From: Fragilaria crotonensis
Lineage: Eukaryota > Bacillariophyta > Fragilariophyceae > Fragilariales > Fragilariaceae
Assembly: GCA_022925895.1 (NCBI GenBank)
Contig: JAKSYS010000219.1
Location: 1-64,000, forward strand
Length of the DNA: 64,000 nt
Direction: 5' to 3'
In this document: one piece after another, positions 62,548-64,000 of the stretch
How the letters are laid out: each line of letters begins with the position of its first letter
Numbering within the stretch: position 1 is the stretch's first letter
The notes under the pieces: generated by a model
Database searches by the model: none
Seen by the model: the letters and a program-made list of their open reading frames with translations, nothing else
What the model was told of the DNA's origin: nothing
Program-made: the position numbers and the translations under genes

Positions 62548-63987
62548 CTAACTTTCAGCCAACGAATCAATCGCAGCCATGTATGATGCTGTCGTGTGGT
62601 CACCGAGCATTTGGTACCCGTTCATTTCAATCACTCTCAAAGATGGGGTACTTCCGTCAGTTACCAAGCAGTAGTACCGCCGGGATCCGACAATAGAAGG
62701 ATTCTGCAGGTCTTGCTGAGGATTGACGTTCCCTGTCGATTCCAAAAGAAGGACTTTACCAGGAACATACAAATGATCTGGGTCGCGCATTGCTACCTTA
62801 TCCCGTGCCGCAGCCAGGGCGTCGGCAAGATCTTGTTCGGACCAGAACGGCTCACCTTTGTCACCCTTTGAAAGCTGCATCAGTAGAGCTCCAGCAGCTC
62901 GAGGGTTCGACGGTGCCAAGTCTTGCGCAACCAAGACTTCGGACGACACTGTTCTTAGGAATTCCAGGAAAACAGTCAAATTAGCTAGACTGCACCTCGA
63001 AATCAGATCGGATTGATGAACAATGGATGTGACGTAGGTAGACGCCCCAATGGCCGAGTCGTAGTCCAAGACTGGCGGAGGTCCAAATGCGTAGACATGT
63101 AACCGGTCTGCTTGGATCAATTCTGGGTACATAGATCTGAGCATCAAGGCCAACAAGCACCCAGCACTGGCCCCCAAACTGTGGCCAACAATAACAAGCC
63201 GATGATCCCCCCGAACAATCTTTTCTTCGACTATCGGTCGCACTTGCCAGAACAGCCGCCTTGCTGAAATCAGTATCCCCTCGTGACATCGTATTTGTGA
63301 ATCAAGATTCGAAGATCGTCGAAGGAGCGGTCTACCAGGTAAGTGTTTTGAATCGCCGAGGTGTTCATCAAGCTGATTTCCATCTTGTTCAACACATACG
63401 CGTTCGTGACCACTGACTACTTCCACTTCTCCTTCCCATTCGTCGCCGACCCGATCGAATTCTGAGCCAAAACACACTTGATCTACCTCGCGAGCTACTA
63501 CTTCAATTCGAATACTGTTACCAATTCCCTCGCCAGAATCCTCCGCATAGCGATTGGGACCCTCGTAGGATACTGACCTGCCACACGCATCAGTTAGCAG
63601 TTCTTCCAGAGTAGAGGTTCCTCGAATTCCAAGTATCATGGTCGATTTTGGCTGGTCAGGAGAGACATTTGTTGCTGAGTCATCGGCTTGCTCTCCGATG
63701 GCCACGTAATATCCAACAGATCCCGGCCGGGATGGCAAGACACACGTCTTGAGACCAAAGTGCAAGGTCTCCAATTTCGCTTGCAAGTCAGCGGCATCAT
63801 CAATATAGTAAGCCCACGTGGCCAAGTTCGCCATATCTTTCAAGTTTTCAAAGTCAACATCAGCGCTGGCATGGACGAGGTCACCCTCAACCAACGCCGG
63901 CTTATCCCCACCATCCGATGGGTCTGTTTCCTCTTGCCGCAGTAATCTTTGCCTCTGATGCTGCGCCATGAGCTGCCAGTATATCAA
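62548..63987 (-). CDS. Class 3 lipase, sn-1 diacylglycerol-lipase-like, possibly cut by the window edge
   Basis: 479 residues in the window. The ATG at 63987 lies 13 bases from the edge, so the true start may be outside. The alpha/beta-hydrolase features of class 3 lipases are present: GIRGTSTLEELLTDA (120-134, oxyanion-side strand), nucleophile elbow VGHSLGASAG (267-276, Ser270), HVYAFGPPPVLDYD, Asp327 in HQSDLISR and His464 in MLGDHTTASY, completing the Ser-Asp-His triad. A long insert (150-225) precedes the HEGILISARR helix, as in DAGL-like enzymes. No TM helix is seen in the part present. It probably acts on diacylglycerol or galactolipids in lipid turnover. Confidence 0.85.
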   Translation of the reverse strand: MIYWQLMAQHQRQRLLRQEETDPSDGGDKPALVEGDLVHASADVDFENLKDMANLATWAYYIDDAADLQAKLETLHFGLKTCVLPSRPGSVGYYVAIGEQADDSATNVSPDQPKSTMILGIRGTSTLEELLTDACGRSVSYEGPNRYAEDSGEGIGNSIRIEVVAREVDQVCFGSEFDRVGDEWEGEVEVVSGHERVCVEQDGNQLDEHLGDSKHLPGRPLLRRSSNLDSQIRCHEGILISARRLFWQVRPIVEEKIVRGDHRLVIVGHSLGASAGCLLALMLRSMYPELIQADRLHVYAFGPPPVLDYDSAIGASTYVTSIVHQSDLISRCSLANLTVFLEFLRTVSSEVLVAQDLAPSNPRAAGALLMQLSKGDKGEPFWSEQDLADALAAARDKVAMRDPDHLYVPGKVLLLESTGNVNPQQDLQNPSIVGSRRYYCLVTDGSTPSLRVIEMNGYQMLGDHTTASYMAAIDSLAES

Positions 63988-64000
63988 AAATGACGCGTAC

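Overview
The window reads as nuclear DNA of a diatom, most likely a pennate species with a repeat-rich genome. The evidence is spliced genes with short GT-AG introns, a probable plastid-targeted SDR with a secretory-type presequence, a Copia polyprotein of the diatom (CoDi-like) kind, large lineage-specific ARM-like families and very AGTACT-rich spacers. The species cannot be fixed from sequence alone; Seminavis robusta is a guess from general resemblance. I saw no rRNA or tRNA gene and no CRISPR array.

Layout. 0-3.7 kb: a spliced gene for a secreted or membrane START-like protein (394-1697, +) and a spliced FLVCR/SLC49-like MFS transporter (1992-3637, -). 4.8-16.2 kb: a tandem array of two unrelated families. 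Family A is a two-TM protein with four - strand copies (A1 4857, A2 9230, A3 11279, A4 15257). Family B is an ARM-like protein on the + strand, intact only once (B2 12913-15072), frameshifted once (B1 6211-8275) and decayed twice. A and B are arranged divergently around shared upstream regions. 16.7-19.7 kb: an SDR gene, a distant family A relative (18092-18793) and a decayed copy of that relative.

19.7-25.8 kb: a decayed Copia element with two LTRs of about 325 bp. 26.8-27.7 kb: another ARM-like gene. 28.6-28.9 kb: a 323-bp hAT-type MITE with an 8-bp target duplication. 29.2-41.1 kb: an 11.9-kb DNA transposon with 26-bp terminal inverted repeats and a GTG target duplication. It carries a broken DDE-type transposase (+), a spliced accessory gene (-) and, convergent with the transposase, a long composite gene (-). 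The composite gene joins a GNAT acetyltransferase domain, a Ulp1-like (C48) protease domain and a papain-like cysteine protease domain. This is the most unusual object in the window. 41.1-44.6 kb is gene-poor and holds a long hexamer repeat.

44.6-50.4 kb is a compact housekeeping block: a METTL21-type methyltransferase (-), an SPFH/HIR-like band-7 protein with three exons (+) and the 1024-residue WD40 protein UTP13/TBL3 (-). 50.5-56.5 kb: a young LTR element (LTRs about 895 bp, TSD TGTAC) that carries only gag, already frameshifted, and lies about 130 bp upstream of UTP13. 57.2-64 kb: a TLDc-domain protein (+), a frameshifted small membrane protein (-), a class I methyltransferase (-) and a class 3 lipase (-) cut by the window edge.

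Functionally the single-copy genes are ordinary cell machinery. The interest lies in the divergent A/B array, which is being duplicated and eroded at once, and in the three mobile elements that separate the gene blocks.
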